Positions 32,756-41,734 of a stretch of 64,000 nt of DNA are shown here, one piece after another (position 1 is the stretch's first letter; each line of letters starts with the position of its first letter). Source of the DNA: DASZOC01 sp035550975 (lineage in GTDB: Bacteria; Actinomycetota; CADDZG01; WHSQ01); NCBI GenBank assembly GCA_035550975.1, contig DASZOC010000031.1, positions 1-64,000 of the forward strand, in the 5' to 3' direction. Under the pieces are notes generated by a model, which was given only the letters and a program-made list of their open reading frames with translations, was not told where the DNA came from and made no database searches. The position numbers were made by a program, and so were the translations under genes.

Positions 32756-33346
32756 ATGCGCACGCTGAGGCGCGCTTTCATCGTGGTCCTCCTCGCGTTG
32801 GTGGCTTACCCGTTGTGGCTCGGGTTCCGCGTCTGGGACCAGTCCCACAACGACGAGGTCTATTACGCAGACGCGATCGTGGTGCTGGGGGCCGCGCAGT
32901 ACAACGGTCGTCCGTCGCCCGTCTACAAAGCGCGGCTCGATCACGCGGCCTACCTCTACACCGAAGGCATAGCCGACACCGTGATCGTCAGCGGAGGCAA
33001 AGCGCGAGGCGACCGCTACACCGAAGCCGAGGCCGGTCAGATGTATCTCGAGGACACCGACGTCCCGTCGCAAGCGATCCTGGCAGAGAAGAAGGGACGT
33101 ACGACCCTGGAGAGCCTGAAGGGGGTGCGGCGGATCGCGGCCGAGCACGGGATCGAGACCGGCGTGTTCGTGTCGGATCCGTTGCATTCGGAGCGCATCA
33201 AGAGGATGGCGCTGGACGTCGGCTTCGACAGCGCCTACACGAGCCCCGCCAACTACACGCAGCTCGAGAGATCCCGCGCGACGAAAGCGAAAGAGATCGT
33301 CCACGAGGTGCTGTCGCTCCTCGCCTACGAGTTCCTACGGAAGTAG
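32756..33346 (+). CDS. YdcF/SanA (DUF218) family membrane protein
   Basis: A 196-residue protein with an N-terminal helix (about 5-24) and a DUF218 domain (DAIVVLGAAQYNGRPSPVYKARLDHA, VSGGKARGDRYTEAEA, TTLESL). DUF218 proteins such as SanA, YdcF and ElyC act in envelope integrity; no enzymatic reaction is firmly known for most. It follows sdhB by 9 nt without a clear ribosome site and may be at the end of that transcript. It ends 1 nt from the convergent cyclase gene. Confidence 0.8.
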   Translation: MRTLRRAFIVVLLALVAYPLWLGFRVWDQSHNDEVYYADAIVVLGAAQYNGRPSPVYKARLDHAAYLYTEGIADTVIVSGGKARGDRYTEAEAGQMYLEDTDVPSQAILAEKKGRTTLESLKGVRRIAAEHGIETGVFVSDPLHSERIKRMALDVGFDSAYTSPANYTQLERSRATKAKEIVHEVLSLLAYEFLRK

Positions 33347-33347
33347 C

Positions 33348-34121
33348 TCAGACCGAGAACACGGTCACCGGTGTCGTCAGGCCGCGGATCTTGATCGTCC
33401 GCGGTCTGCTGAAGCGGATCTTCTTCAGGCGACGCTCGGCCAGCTCCTTCGCCGCGGCCGAGACGATGATCTCTTCGGGGTCACAGTGGTCGAGCAGGCG
33501 TGCCGTCAGGTTGACGTCGTGGCCGAGCAGGTCATCCTGTTCTACCGACGGCTCCCCAGCATGCACCGCGATCCGGACCTGCAGAGCCTCATCGAGCGTC
33601 GACCCGCGGCGTTTGTCCAGTGCGACCCGGATCGCGCTGGCGCCTCGTACTGCCTGGGACGCGGAAGGGAACGCCAGCAGGAAACCGTCGCCGAGGTGCT
33701 TCACGCACTCTCCTCGAGCCGGCTTTATCGCCGCGTGGATCAGGTCGTTCAAAGCCGAGATCACGCGGATCGCCGCCTTGTCGCCATTGTCGGCCGTGAA
33801 CGAGGTGAAGTTCGCGATGTCGACGAAGACGATGCCGACGGTGCCCTTCTCGGCGATCTTCTGCAGACGCGAGTTCGATCGCCGGTCATCGGCGGCCAGC
33901 AACGCCAGCATGTGCGCGCTCTTCAGCCCGAGCGCTCCGAGCTTCGAGGGGCGTCTCCTGACGGCGTCGCGGATCACGGGCTCCAACGCACCGGCCGACT
34001 GGACGACGGTCGCCATAGCGCCATCCTTCTCGTCGATCCGCTCGCGCAGACGTCCGGCGACCTTCGGCAGCAGCTCGGGGTCCCTGCGGAGCGCGGCGAT
34101 GATCGCCTCGCGCATGTTCAT
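33348..34121 (-). CDS. Class III adenylate/guanylate cyclase
   Basis: A 257-residue protein. An N-terminal helical region of about 90 residues of unknown type precedes a class III cyclase catalytic domain (95-250). Metal ligands Asp101 (VDIANF) and Asp145 (GDG), base-selecting Lys141 and Asp202, and transition-state Asn204 and Arg208 are all present, so it is likely an active adenylate cyclase. ATG 34121 follows TATCGT by 7 nt, suggesting a leaderless message. No membrane segments. Confidence 0.83.
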   Translation of the reverse strand: MNMREAIIAALRRDPELLPKVAGRLRERIDEKDGAMATVVQSAGALEPVIRDAVRRRPSKLGALGLKSAHMLALLAADDRRSNSRLQKIAEKGTVGIVFVDIANFTSFTADNGDKAAIRVISALNDLIHAAIKPARGECVKHLGDGFLLAFPSASQAVRGASAIRVALDKRRGSTLDEALQVRIAVHAGEPSVEQDDLLGHDVNLTARLLDHCDPEEIIVSAAAKELAERRLKKIRFSRPRTIKIRGLTTPVTVFSV

Positions 34122-34128
34122 CGCTGCG

Positions 34129-34193
34129 ACGATACAGGCGCCGGATACGCGGCTTCCGACGACACGTTGACGATCCGCTCACACCTGTACGCT
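34129..34193. promoter_or_regulatory. Divergent leaderless promoters, cyclase and membrane protein
   Basis: Minus strand: TATCGT at 34129-34134, 7 nt from the cyclase ATG. Plus strand: TACGCT at 34188-34193, 7 nt from GTG 34201, with a TTGACG about 15 nt further upstream as possible -35. Neither gene has a Shine-Dalgarno. Confidence 0.45.
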
Positions 34194-34200
34194 CGGCGCC

Positions 34201-34782
34201 GTGGAGGACCTGGCACAGCGTCGTCGCGGCCCGTTCATCGTGGCCGCCGCTTTCGCAGCCGCCATCATCATCGCCGTGATCGCGCTGCCGGACCCGTTCA
34301 TCCGGCAGATAGAGAGGAACCGGCCGCTGAGCAACGCGCAGGCGGGAGGGGCTTACCGCCTACTCGTCCTCTTCGCGCTGATCCAGGTGGTCTACACAGG
34401 AGGATCCGTCTTCCGGGTCCAGCGACTGGCCGACGCGCGCGAGAAGGATCCGTCGCTCGCGCGGCTCCCCAAAGACAGAGTCGTATCTTCGCTCGCGCGG
34501 AACGCAGCCGCGCTCGTGCTGTTCACTTTCATCTACGGAATAGCGTCTATCGCGATCACCGGCCAGCGCGGAGGATTCTGGCTGTTCCCGGTCCTCGCGG
34601 TCGCGCAAGGAGCCTGGTACTACCGCGAGATCGGCGAGGTGGCGGCGTGGAAAGCGCACCAAGCGGACCACGTGGAACACGACCCGGACCAAGGCCGATG
34701 GCGCACGACCCCGCCCGACCATTGCCCGGGGATCACGCGCGGGCTGATCTCTTCCGGCGCGCACAACCCACCCGCGGAGTGA
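34201..34782 (+). CDS. Membrane protein of unknown function
   Basis: A 193-residue protein with about four membrane helices (near 12-28, 48-68, 100-120, 125-143) and a polar, His/Asp-rich C-terminal tail. No family recognised. GTG 34201 follows a TACGCT element by 7 nt. One nt separates its stop from the acyl-CoA synthetase start, so the two are probably co-transcribed, but this does not reveal its job. Confidence 0.62.
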   Translation: MEDLAQRRRGPFIVAAAFAAAIIIAVIALPDPFIRQIERNRPLSNAQAGGAYRLLVLFALIQVVYTGGSVFRVQRLADAREKDPSLARLPKDRVVSSLARNAAALVLFTFIYGIASIAITGQRGGFWLFPVLAVAQGAWYYREIGEVAAWKAHQADHVEHDPDQGRWRTTPPDHCPGITRGLISSGAHNPPAE

Positions 34783-34783
34783 G

Positions 34784-36229
34784 TTGCCGGGCATAGGCGC
34801 GCACGCCCGCGCCCGCCCCGATGCGATCGCACTCGTCGCACCAGGCTCGACGGTCACGTTCGGCGACCTGGACGCACGACAGCGCGCCCTCTGCGGGTAC
34901 CTCAGGTCCGGTGGGGCTCGCGCCGGTGACCGCGTCGCGGTGTTGTCGTCGAATCGCGTCGAGTCGCTCGAGGTCACGATCGCAACCCTGCGGGGCGGGT
35001 TCGTCCCGGTGCCGGTCAACGCGAGCCTGACCCCGCCGGAGGCCTCCTACATCGTCGAGGACGCGGGATGTCGCGTGCTGTTCGCCGACCGGAGCCTCGA
35101 TACGACCACCGTTCTAGAAGCGACGGTCAGCTTCGGCGACGCGTACGAGCGGTGCATCCACGATGCAGAGCCTGCCGACATCGGAGATGTGGCGCGAGGT
35201 CGTCCGATGCATTACACGTCCGGGACCACCGGACTCCCGAAGGGGGTGTGGGTGCCGAGGCCGGACGAGACGGCCGCATCGAGGATCGCGTCGGACTTCA
35301 TCTCGTTGTGGGGGATATCGGACGAGGACGTGCATCTGGTCTGCTCGCCGCTGTCTCACTCCGCGCCTCACCGTTTCGCGCTACGTACGTTGGAAGCGGG
35401 GGGCCGCGTCGTGTTGCAGGGCAAGTTCGACGCGGCCGCGACGCTTGCGGCTATCGAGTTGTTCGGCGTGACGTCTACCTTCATGGTGCCGACGCACCTC
35501 GAGCGCATCCTCGGGTTGGGACGCCGGGGCGTCGCACGCCACGACCTGTCGACCATGCGACTGCTGGCGCACGCCGGCGCGCCGATCAGGGACACGACCA
35601 AGGAAGCAGCCGTCGAGATCTTCCCCGAAGGGTCGGTGTGGGAGTTCTACGGGTCGACCGAAGGCCAGGCGACACGGATCTCTACGGCAGAGTGGCGGGA
35701 ACGACGCGGAAGCGTGGGCCGCGCGTTGCCCGGTGGCGAGGTGGTCGTTGCAGACGACGAGGGGAACGAGCTACCGCCCGGAGAGGTCGGCTGGGTCTGG
35801 CTCCGGGACCCGGCCGGCGAACGATGGCGCTACTGGGGTGACGAAGCCAAGACGCGCGCGGCGTGGCGCGGCGACGCGTTCTGCGTCGGCGACCTCGGGT
35901 CGCTCGACGAAGACGGCTACCTGTACCTGGCGGGCCGCGGCGACGACACCATCATCACGGGCGGCGTGAACGTCTACCCACTGGAGGTCGAGAACGCGCT
36001 GACCGAGCATCCCGCGGTCGCCGAGGCGCTGGTGTACGGGGCCACCCACGACGACTGGGGCCAGGAGGTCCGCGCGCTCGTGGTTCCCGCTCCGAACCAA
36101 CCGCTCGACGCCGACCTGCTGCGAACGTGGGCCCGCGAACGCCTTGCCGGCTTCAAATGCCCCCGCGTCATAGAGATAGTCGACGAGCTGCCCCGCACCG
36201 CCACCGGCAAACTGCGCCGCCACCTGTAA
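34784..36229 (+). CDS. AMP-dependent acyl-CoA synthetase/ligase
   Basis: A 481-residue ANL-superfamily adenylating enzyme that would activate a carboxylic acid as acyl-AMP and then acyl-CoA. Motifs: HYTSGTTGLPKG (P-loop-like A3), YGSTEGQAT, GDLGSLDEDGYLYLAGRGDDTIITGG, and the catalytic Lys in TATGKLRR at the C-terminus. The TTG start has GGAG 5 nt upstream. Shorter than most long-chain synthetases, similar to medium-chain/benzoate or CaiC-like members. Substrate unknown; it could feed the acyl-CoA pathways in the window. Confidence 0.85.
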   Translation: MPGIGAHARARPDAIALVAPGSTVTFGDLDARQRALCGYLRSGGARAGDRVAVLSSNRVESLEVTIATLRGGFVPVPVNASLTPPEASYIVEDAGCRVLFADRSLDTTTVLEATVSFGDAYERCIHDAEPADIGDVARGRPMHYTSGTTGLPKGVWVPRPDETAASRIASDFISLWGISDEDVHLVCSPLSHSAPHRFALRTLEAGGRVVLQGKFDAAATLAAIELFGVTSTFMVPTHLERILGLGRRGVARHDLSTMRLLAHAGAPIRDTTKEAAVEIFPEGSVWEFYGSTEGQATRISTAEWRERRGSVGRALPGGEVVVADDEGNELPPGEVGWVWLRDPAGERWRYWGDEAKTRAAWRGDAFCVGDLGSLDEDGYLYLAGRGDDTIITGGVNVYPLEVENALTEHPAVAEALVYGATHDDWGQEVRALVVPAPNQPLDADLLRTWARERLAGFKCPRVIEIVDELPRTATGKLRRHL

Positions 36230-36323
36230 ACGACGGCCGCGCGTTCCCGGTCGGTTGGCGGGGGTGCCTACGGGAGGGTGCGCGACGGGGGCCGCCTGAA
36301 CGGCGGCTCGCCTGCTCGCGTCC

Positions 36324-36364
36324 GGCGGATCGCACTTTGCCAACCCATCAAGGAGCGATCCGCC
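36324..36364. terminator. Long hairpin in convergent gap
   Basis: GGCGGATCGC (36324-36333) and GCGATCCGCC (36355-36364) are a perfect 10-bp inverted repeat with a 21-nt loop. It lies in the 217-nt gap between the ends of the acyl-CoA synthetase (plus) and the small membrane protein gene (minus); I see no gene in that gap. Probably a bidirectional terminator, though it lacks a U-tract. Confidence 0.45.
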
Positions 36365-36446
36365 TCCAGAGCCCCTGCCTTCGAGGCACCCCCCGCCGCC
36401 CTCCCTGTTCTCGCGCGCAGATAGACCGGGCGCAACGGGAGCGCGA

Positions 36447-36587
36447 TCAGAAAAAGGCTTTGAGGAGGAGCCAGGTTCCGAAGCCGGTCACGACGAGGAA
36501 CAAGAACACGAGGAAGATCGTGACGGGCGCGGGGCCTCCCGGAGCGACCTGCCGCCCCGGCTTCTGCTGCTCGTCCTCGAATTCCAT
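36447..36587 (-). CDS. Small single-pass membrane protein (46 residues)
   Basis: This short ORF encodes MEFEDEQQKPGRQ, a Pro/Gly linker, then one strong hydrophobic helix (about 23-42, VTIFLVFLFLVVTG) ending in KAFF. A GAGGGGG ribosome site lies 6 nt before the ATG, and codons are biased like neighbouring genes. An acidic N-terminus with one C-terminal helix suggests a tail-anchored or Nin protein. Function unknown. Confidence 0.65.
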   Translation of the reverse strand: MEFEDEQQKPGRQVAPGGPAPVTIFLVFLFLVVTGFGTWLLLKAFF

Positions 36588-36673
36588 CGCTGCCCCCTCG
36601 CCTGAGCCGACCTCCGTTCCACGGTTGCTTCCCCGCGAGCGCCAGGTCTACGCCTCGTGAGCTCGTGTGCTAG

Positions 36674-36691
36674 TTTGAGCACATGCTCAAA
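36674..36691. promoter_or_regulatory. TetR-type operator overlapping -10 and start codon
   Basis: TTTGAGCA-ca-TGCTCAAA is a perfect 8-bp inverted repeat with a 2-nt centre. It covers the end of a TAGTTT -10 (36671-36676) and the ATG at 36683 of a TetR gene, whose message would be leaderless. An extra GCTCAAA half-site follows at about 36698. Strong candidate for autorepression. Confidence 0.65.
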
Positions 36692-37297
36692 GCACCCGCT
36701 CAAACGACGCCGCGCACGCCCATACAGCAGCAGATCGTCGCAGCGGCGCTCACGGTTCTCAAGACGGAGGGGTTTGCGGGCGCCAGCGCCCGCGCCATCG
36801 CGCGCGTAGGCGGCTTCAACCAAGCGCTCGTCTTCTATCACTTCGGCACCGTCCACCAGCTGCTGCTCGCGGCTCTCGACGAGACCAGCCGCAGGCGGAT
36901 GGAGCGCTATCGAGGGGCCGTCGAGGGTGCCGGCTCGATCGAGGAGCTGGTCGCGGTGGCGCGTGACATCTACGAGGAGGACCTGGAATCCGGCCACGTG
37001 ACCGTCCTGTCCGAGATGATCGCCGGCAGCCTCGGACACCCTGAGCTCGGGGCCGCGATCTACGCGCGGGTGGAGCCCTGGATCGACTTCGCCGAAGACG
37101 TGATCAAGAGGGTTCTTGCCGGAACCGGGTTCGAGCAGTTGCTCCCGTCGCGTGACCTCGCCTTCGCGGTCGTCGCGTTCTACCTGGGCATGGAACAGCT
37201 CTCGCAGCTCAACGGTGGAACCAACCGGGCCGCTCCCCTCTTCGAAGCCGCCACGCAAGTTGCGGGCCTTCTTGGCCCCATGTTCAACACGCCATGA
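36683..37297 (+). CDS. TetR family transcriptional regulator
   Basis: A 204-residue repressor: N-terminal helix-turn-helix (about 15-60, QQIVAAALTVLKTEGFAGASARAIARVGGFNQALVFYHFG with the typical YHFG end) and an all-helical ligand-binding domain. It probably controls its own operon via the palindrome over its start codon. The next two membrane genes overlap in ATGA/GTGA fashion and are likely co-regulated. Ligand unknown. Confidence 0.85.
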   Translation: MLKAPAQTTPRTPIQQQIVAAALTVLKTEGFAGASARAIARVGGFNQALVFYHFGTVHQLLLAALDETSRRRMERYRGAVEGAGSIEELVAVARDIYEEDLESGHVTVLSEMIAGSLGHPELGAAIYARVEPWIDFAEDVIKRVLAGTGFEQLLPSRDLAFAVVAFYLGMEQLSQLNGGTNRAAPLFEAATQVAGLLGPMFNTP

Positions 37298-37629
37298 CGA
37301 ACGACCGGCCGCGACCGCTGCCTATCGTCGTCGGCATCGCGCTCAACCTGGTGTGGGTCGCCATACTGTTCGGCATCTGCGCGACGGACGCGGGGCATCT
37401 CCGGCGCGATTGGGCCGGCTGCGTCGGCTGGTGTGCGCTCATGGCGCTCCCGGCCGCGCTGGCGTTCACTGGTCTGCTGCGTGGCTCTAGGGGCTTCGCG
37501 ATCGCAGCAGCAGTGGTGTGTGCGCCCCTGATGCTCATATCGCTCGCCGGCGCAGGTGTCCCGATGATCATCCCCGGGATCCTGTTCGTGGCCGGTGCCG
37601 CACAGAGGCAAGTCGGGACCGAGCGGTGA
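37294..37629 (+). CDS. Small membrane protein in TetR operon
   Basis: A 111-residue protein with three hydrophobic helices (about 8-28, 42-62, 68-98). The ATG overlaps the TetR stop (ATGA) and the stop overlaps the next gene (GTGA), so it is translationally coupled in a three-gene operon. No family recognised; likely target of the TetR regulator. Confidence 0.65.
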   Translation: MTNDRPRPLPIVVGIALNLVWVAILFGICATDAGHLRRDWAGCVGWCALMALPAALAFTGLLRGSRGFAIAAAVVCAPLMLISLAGAGVPMIIPGILFVAGAAQRQVGTER

Positions 37630-38288
37630 GGCCGTTCGCGGTTGCCGTTGCATCCCTAGCCTGTTTCGCTGCGGCCGTCGCCGCGTTGTCGAATCAGACG
37701 CCGTACTGCTACACGCTTCAAGAGTTCGGGGACGGCCGTGTCGAGTACCGGGAGTTCAGCAACAACGCCGACGCCTTCGCCTACACGTCGTCCCAGGGCT
37801 TCTGGTCCGACCGTCCCGGCGTCGTCAACGAGGAGAGCGGTTGCTCCAGCGACAAGGTCCATCCCTGGGAGGCCACGCTCGGCGGCGTCCTCGGTCTCGC
37901 AGGCTTCGGGATCCCGATCGCGTCCGCGCGACGAGGCGGCGCTCCCGCGATGCTCGGTGCCTTCGCCAAGACGATCCTGGGACTGGCGACCGCCTTCGCA
38001 CTGGTAAGCCTGGTGAGCATCGGAGCCTTCATCGCCCCCTGGCTGATCCCGTTCCATTGGCTAGCGGCCCGTAGGGCAACGAGATGGATGCGCGGCATCT
38101 GGATCTGCGCAGCGGCTGCTTGCGCCTACGCCGCGGGTGTGCTGGCAACGTGGACCTTGCTCCGCCACGACAGCTTCTGGGCCGAGGTCTTACCGTTTGG
38201 CGTCGCCGGCTTAGTCGTCTTCCTCTTCACTGCATCGACATCCGCGCCGGTTAGCCAAGCTACTGACGGAGCTTGTGATCGCTGTTAA
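37626..38288 (+). CDS. Membrane protein in TetR operon
   Basis: A 220-residue protein with an N-terminal signal-anchor (about 4-22), an extracytoplasmic loop with two Cys (TPYCYTL and ESGCSSDKVHP), then four hydrophobic helices (about 80-97, 108-140, 150-172, 185-200). GTG 37626 overlaps the upstream stop; the longer upstream frame is an antiphase artefact. Function unknown. About 100 nt after its stop are non-coding before the convergent mdh. Confidence 0.62.
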   Translation: MRPFAVAVASLACFAAAVAALSNQTPYCYTLQEFGDGRVEYREFSNNADAFAYTSSQGFWSDRPGVVNEESGCSSDKVHPWEATLGGVLGLAGFGIPIASARRGGAPAMLGAFAKTILGLATAFALVSLVSIGAFIAPWLIPFHWLAARRATRWMRGIWICAAAACAYAAGVLATWTLLRHDSFWAEVLPFGVAGLVVFLFTASTSAPVSQATDGACDRC

Positions 38289-38387
38289 CGCTATGCCGTA
38301 ATGGAGCGCGAGAAGTCGCGCCCGGCTTGCTTTACGTCGAGTGGAGCTGCAGAGTCGATATCCGGTACTTACGCTCCAGTCGATGCG

Positions 38388-39338
38388 TCAGGTCCTGCGG
38401 CGGGCGCCTAGCTCCTCGCATTTGGCCCGGATGGCTTCGGCGGCTTCGCTGAGCTTCGCTTGTTCTTCCGCGTTCAGCTCCAACTCGACGATCTCCTCTA
38501 CGCCATTGCGGCCCAGCTTCGCCGGAACGCCGAGGTACACGTCCGAGATCCCGTACTCGCCGCTGGTCCACGCACAGGTCGGAAGGACTTCGCCGGTATC
38601 GCCGAGGATCGCGTTCACCATCGCCGCCGCCGACGTCGACGGCGCGTAGAACGCGCTCCCCTTCTTGAGGTAGCCGACGATCTCGGCCCCCCCGTCACGC
38701 GTCCGTTGGAACAGGTCTTCCAGCGTCTTTTCGTCGACGAGCTCCGGCAGAGGCTTGCCTTCGACGGTTGCATGACGAGGGAGAGCGACCATCTGGTCGC
38801 CGTGCGACCCGAGCGTGATCGCGTCGACAGAGGCCGGTGCCACGCCGAGCTTCTCGGCGATGAAGAACCGCAGGCGCGCCGAGTCCAACACCCCCGCCAT
38901 CCCCATCACGCGCTGCTTCGGGAACTCCGACACGAGCGCGGCGAGGTAGGTCATCTCGTCGAGCGGGTTGGACACGACGATGATGATCGTCTCGGGCGAG
39001 TGCTCGACGACCTGCTCGGTGACGCCACCGACGATCTCGGAGTTCGCGTCGAGCAGGTCCATGCGCGACATACCCGGCTTGCGAGGTAACCCCGCGGTGA
39101 TGACCACGACGTCCGAGCCCGCGGTGTCGGCGTAGTCGTTCGTGCCGATCACGCGGGTCTCGAACCTCTCGACGGGTGCCGACTGGTTGATGTCGAGGGC
39201 GAGGCCCTGGGGCAAGCCCTCGACGATGTCGGTCATCACGACCTCGTCGGCAAGGTTCTTCTCCGCGATACGGCGCGCGGTGTTCGAGCCGACGTTGCCG
39301 GCACCTACGACCGTGACTCTCCTGGTTCCTTCGGACAT
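38388..39338 (-). CDS. mdh: Malate dehydrogenase (LDH-like type)
   Basis: A 316-residue NAD-dependent malate dehydrogenase interconverting malate and oxaloacetate. Motifs: VVGAGNVGSNTARRIAE, an Asp (MTDIVEG) at the end of beta-2 for NAD over NADP, ITAGLPRKPGMSRMDLL with substrate Arg residues, VSNPLDEMTYLA, and catalytic His in TLGSHGDQMV. The start overlaps the icd stop by 1 nt (TGATG), so the two TCA genes form an operon. Confidence 0.9.
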   Translation of the reverse strand: MSEGTRRVTVVGAGNVGSNTARRIAEKNLADEVVMTDIVEGLPQGLALDINQSAPVERFETRVIGTNDYADTAGSDVVVITAGLPRKPGMSRMDLLDANSEIVGGVTEQVVEHSPETIIIVVSNPLDEMTYLAALVSEFPKQRVMGMAGVLDSARLRFFIAEKLGVAPASVDAITLGSHGDQMVALPRHATVEGKPLPELVDEKTLEDLFQRTRDGGAEIVGYLKKGSAFYAPSTSAAAMVNAILGDTGEVLPTCAWTSGEYGISDVYLGVPAKLGRNGVEEIVELELNAEEQAKLSEAAEAIRAKCEELGARRRT

Positions 39339-40438
39339 CAGACCTCCAGCTTCTCGATGATGCCGTCGGCGACCTCGCTGGTGCCGACCGCGGTCGGGTC
39401 GTCACGATGCGGCTTCATGTCGTAGGTGACGAACTTGCCCTCGTCGATCGTGCGGGCGATCGCGGCTTCGAGACGCTCGGCCGCGTCGAGCTCGTCGAGA
39501 TGTTGCAGCATCAGAAAGCCCGAGAGCATCATCGCCATCGGGTTGACCTTGTTCTGCCCGGCGTACTTCGGGGCCGAGCCGTGCGTGGGCTCGAAGACCG
39601 CCGCTTCGTCGCCGATGTTGCCGCCCGGCGCGACCCCGAGGCCCCCGATCAGACCGGCCCCGAGGTCCGAGACGATGTCACCGTAGAGGTTCGGCAGGAC
39701 CAGCACGTCGTAGAGCTCGGGCTTCTGCACGAGCTGCATGCACATGTTGTCGACGATCCGGTCCTCGAACTCGACGCCGGAATCGAAGTATTCGTTCTCG
39801 GCGACCTCGCGGGCGGTTTTCAGGAACAGCCCGTCGGAGAACTTCATGATGTTGGCCTTGTGCACCGCCGTCACCTTCTTGCGCCCGTGTTTGATCGCAT
39901 AGTCGAACGCGGCCCGAACGATGCGTTGGGTCCCCGTGACCGAGATCGGCTTGATCGAGATCCCCGAGTCGTGGCGGATCTTGCGCGCGCCGAGGCCCTC
40001 GATGAACTCGATCAGCTGCTCGGCCTCCGGTGTTCCCTGCTCGAACTCGATGCCGGCATAGAGATCCTCGTGGTTCTCACGGACGACGACGAGGTCGATG
40101 TTCTCGTAGCGGGAGCGGACGCCGGGATAGGACTTGCACGGCCGCAGGCACATGTAGAGATCGAGCTCCTTGCGCAACGCTACGTTGACACTGCGGAATC
40201 CCTTGCCGACGGGGGTCGTGATCGGCCCCTTGATGGCGACCTTGTTCGCTCGGATCGATTCGAGCACGTGCTCCGGCAACGGCGTTCCGTACTCCTCCAT
40301 CACGTCTGTTCCCGCGTGCCGGATGTCCCACTCGAACTTGACGCCCGTCGCTTCGAGCACCCGCCGCGTCGCTTCTGCGATCTCGGGACCGGTCCCGTCG
40401 CCCGGGATCAAGGTCACGCGATGAACTTTCTGTGACAT
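39338..40438 (-). CDS. Isocitrate dehydrogenase, NAD-type (isocitrate/isopropylmalate family)
   Basis: A 366-residue beta-decarboxylating dehydrogenase. TLIPGDGTGPEIAEATRRVLE, SVNVALRKELDLYMCLRPCKSYPG (isocitrate-binding Ser/Asn/Arg), VVRENHEDLYAGIE, the Lys in VHKANIMKFSDGLFL, and GDIVSDLGAGLIGGLGVAPGGNIGD are typical of NAD-IDH rather than isopropylmalate dehydrogenase. Adjacent to mdh and divergent from citrate synthase, which supports a TCA role. A GGCAGGAG site lies 5 nt before ATG. Homoisocitrate or isopropylmalate activity is possible but less likely. Confidence 0.86.
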   Translation of the reverse strand: MSQKVHRVTLIPGDGTGPEIAEATRRVLEATGVKFEWDIRHAGTDVMEEYGTPLPEHVLESIRANKVAIKGPITTPVGKGFRSVNVALRKELDLYMCLRPCKSYPGVRSRYENIDLVVVRENHEDLYAGIEFEQGTPEAEQLIEFIEGLGARKIRHDSGISIKPISVTGTQRIVRAAFDYAIKHGRKKVTAVHKANIMKFSDGLFLKTAREVAENEYFDSGVEFEDRIVDNMCMQLVQKPELYDVLVLPNLYGDIVSDLGAGLIGGLGVAPGGNIGDEAAVFEPTHGSAPKYAGQNKVNPMAMMLSGFLMLQHLDELDAAERLEAAIARTIDEGKFVTYDMKPHRDDPTAVGTSEVADGIIEKLEV

Positions 40439-40558
40439 GTGTCTCCTGCCTCGTAGAGGGGTGTGACATGCTGAAAGAACGGCCTAACCTACCTGATAGC
40501 CTCTTTCGCAGAACAGGGAAAGCGGCATTACGCCCGATCAGAAAGGCCTCGTCGGAGC

Positions 40559-41692
40559 ATGCCAAGCGCGCCAGGTAAGGGACTCGAAGGTGTCGTAGCG
40601 GCCGAGACCGCGATCTCGGACATCGACGGCAAGGAGGGACGGCTCTCCTATGTCGGCTACGACATCCACGACCTCGCTGCGAACGCGACCTTCGAAGAGG
40701 TCATCTACCTTCTGCACCATCTAGAGCTCCCGAACGAGCAACAGCTCGGTGAGATCCGCGACCAACTGTCACGCGAACGGGAGCCGAACGACTTCGCGAT
40801 GCGCCTCATGCCGCATCTGGCGGAGAACTGTGCCCCGATGTCGATGCTGCGCACGGCCGTGTCTGCATCCTCGGCTACGGACCCCGACGGGTGGGACACA
40901 TCCGAGGAAGCGAACTACCGCAAGGCGATCCGGCTGTGCGGCGTGTTCCCGACGATGGTCGCTTACTACGACCGCCTCCGGAACGACTCGGACGTCATCG
41001 CGCCCGACCCGAACCTTTCACAGGCGGGGAACTTCCTGTGGATGCTCAAGGGCGACAAGGCCGACGAGGACGAGGTACGGATCTTCGACATCTGTCTTAC
41101 CCTCCACGCCGACCACACGATGAACGCGTCGACGTTCGCGGCACGGGTGTGTGCTGCCACTCTGTCGGACATCCATTCCGCGATGACCGCCGCGATCGCG
41201 GCGCTGAAGGGGCCCCTGCATGGTGGCGCGAACGAGCAGGTGATGCGCATGATCAAAGAGATCAAGGAGCAGGGAGGCGTCTCGAAGGCGCGCGGCTACA
41301 TCACCCAGCGGCTCGAGAACAAAGAGAAGGTCATGGGGTTCGGCCACCGGGTCTACAAGACCGAGGACCCGCGCGCGACGCACCTGCGCCGAATGGCGAA
41401 GGAGCTGGCGGACAAGACGGGCGACGGCTCGAACTACGAGATCTCGCAAGAGATCGAGAAGACCGTCATGGACGTCAAGGGGATCTATCCGAACGTCGAT
41501 TTCTATGCGGCGTCGGTCTACGGCTACCTCGAGATCCCGACCGATCTGTTCACGCCCGTGTTCGCGTGCAGCCGCGTCGCAGGCTGGACCGCGCACGTAC
41601 GCGAGCAGTATGCCGACAACCGTCTGATCCGACCGGACCACGCCTACGTCGGCCCCGAGCCGAGGAAGTGGACGCCGCTCTCCGAACGCTAG
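40559..41692 (+). CDS. gltA: Citrate synthase
   Basis: This 377-residue citrate synthase condenses acetyl-CoA and oxaloacetate. Catalytic residues are the His in LKGPLHGGANEQV, the His in MGFGHRVYKTEDPR, and the Asp in YPNVDFYAASVYGYL. The length fits the short dimeric (Gram-positive/archaeal) form, though a 2-methylcitrate synthase cannot be excluded, given the propionyl-CoA-linked mutase in the window. Divergent from icd-mdh across 120 nt containing a possible -10 TAGCCT. Confidence 0.88.
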   Translation: MPSAPGKGLEGVVAAETAISDIDGKEGRLSYVGYDIHDLAANATFEEVIYLLHHLELPNEQQLGEIRDQLSREREPNDFAMRLMPHLAENCAPMSMLRTAVSASSATDPDGWDTSEEANYRKAIRLCGVFPTMVAYYDRLRNDSDVIAPDPNLSQAGNFLWMLKGDKADEDEVRIFDICLTLHADHTMNASTFAARVCAATLSDIHSAMTAAIAALKGPLHGGANEQVMRMIKEIKEQGGVSKARGYITQRLENKEKVMGFGHRVYKTEDPRATHLRRMAKELADKTGDGSNYEISQEIEKTVMDVKGIYPNVDFYAASVYGYLEIPTDLFTPVFACSRVAGWTAHVREQYADNRLIRPDHAYVGPEPRKWTPLSER

Positions 41693-41734
41693 TCCCCGAC
41701 CGCTCCGGCGCCGTCCTACTTCGGCGTCGCCTTC

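Noticed and set aside
36230..36446. A gene or RNA in the 217-nt convergent gap
   Set aside because: Only a hairpin is visible. No start with ribosome site, no tRNA cloverleaf and no family motif.
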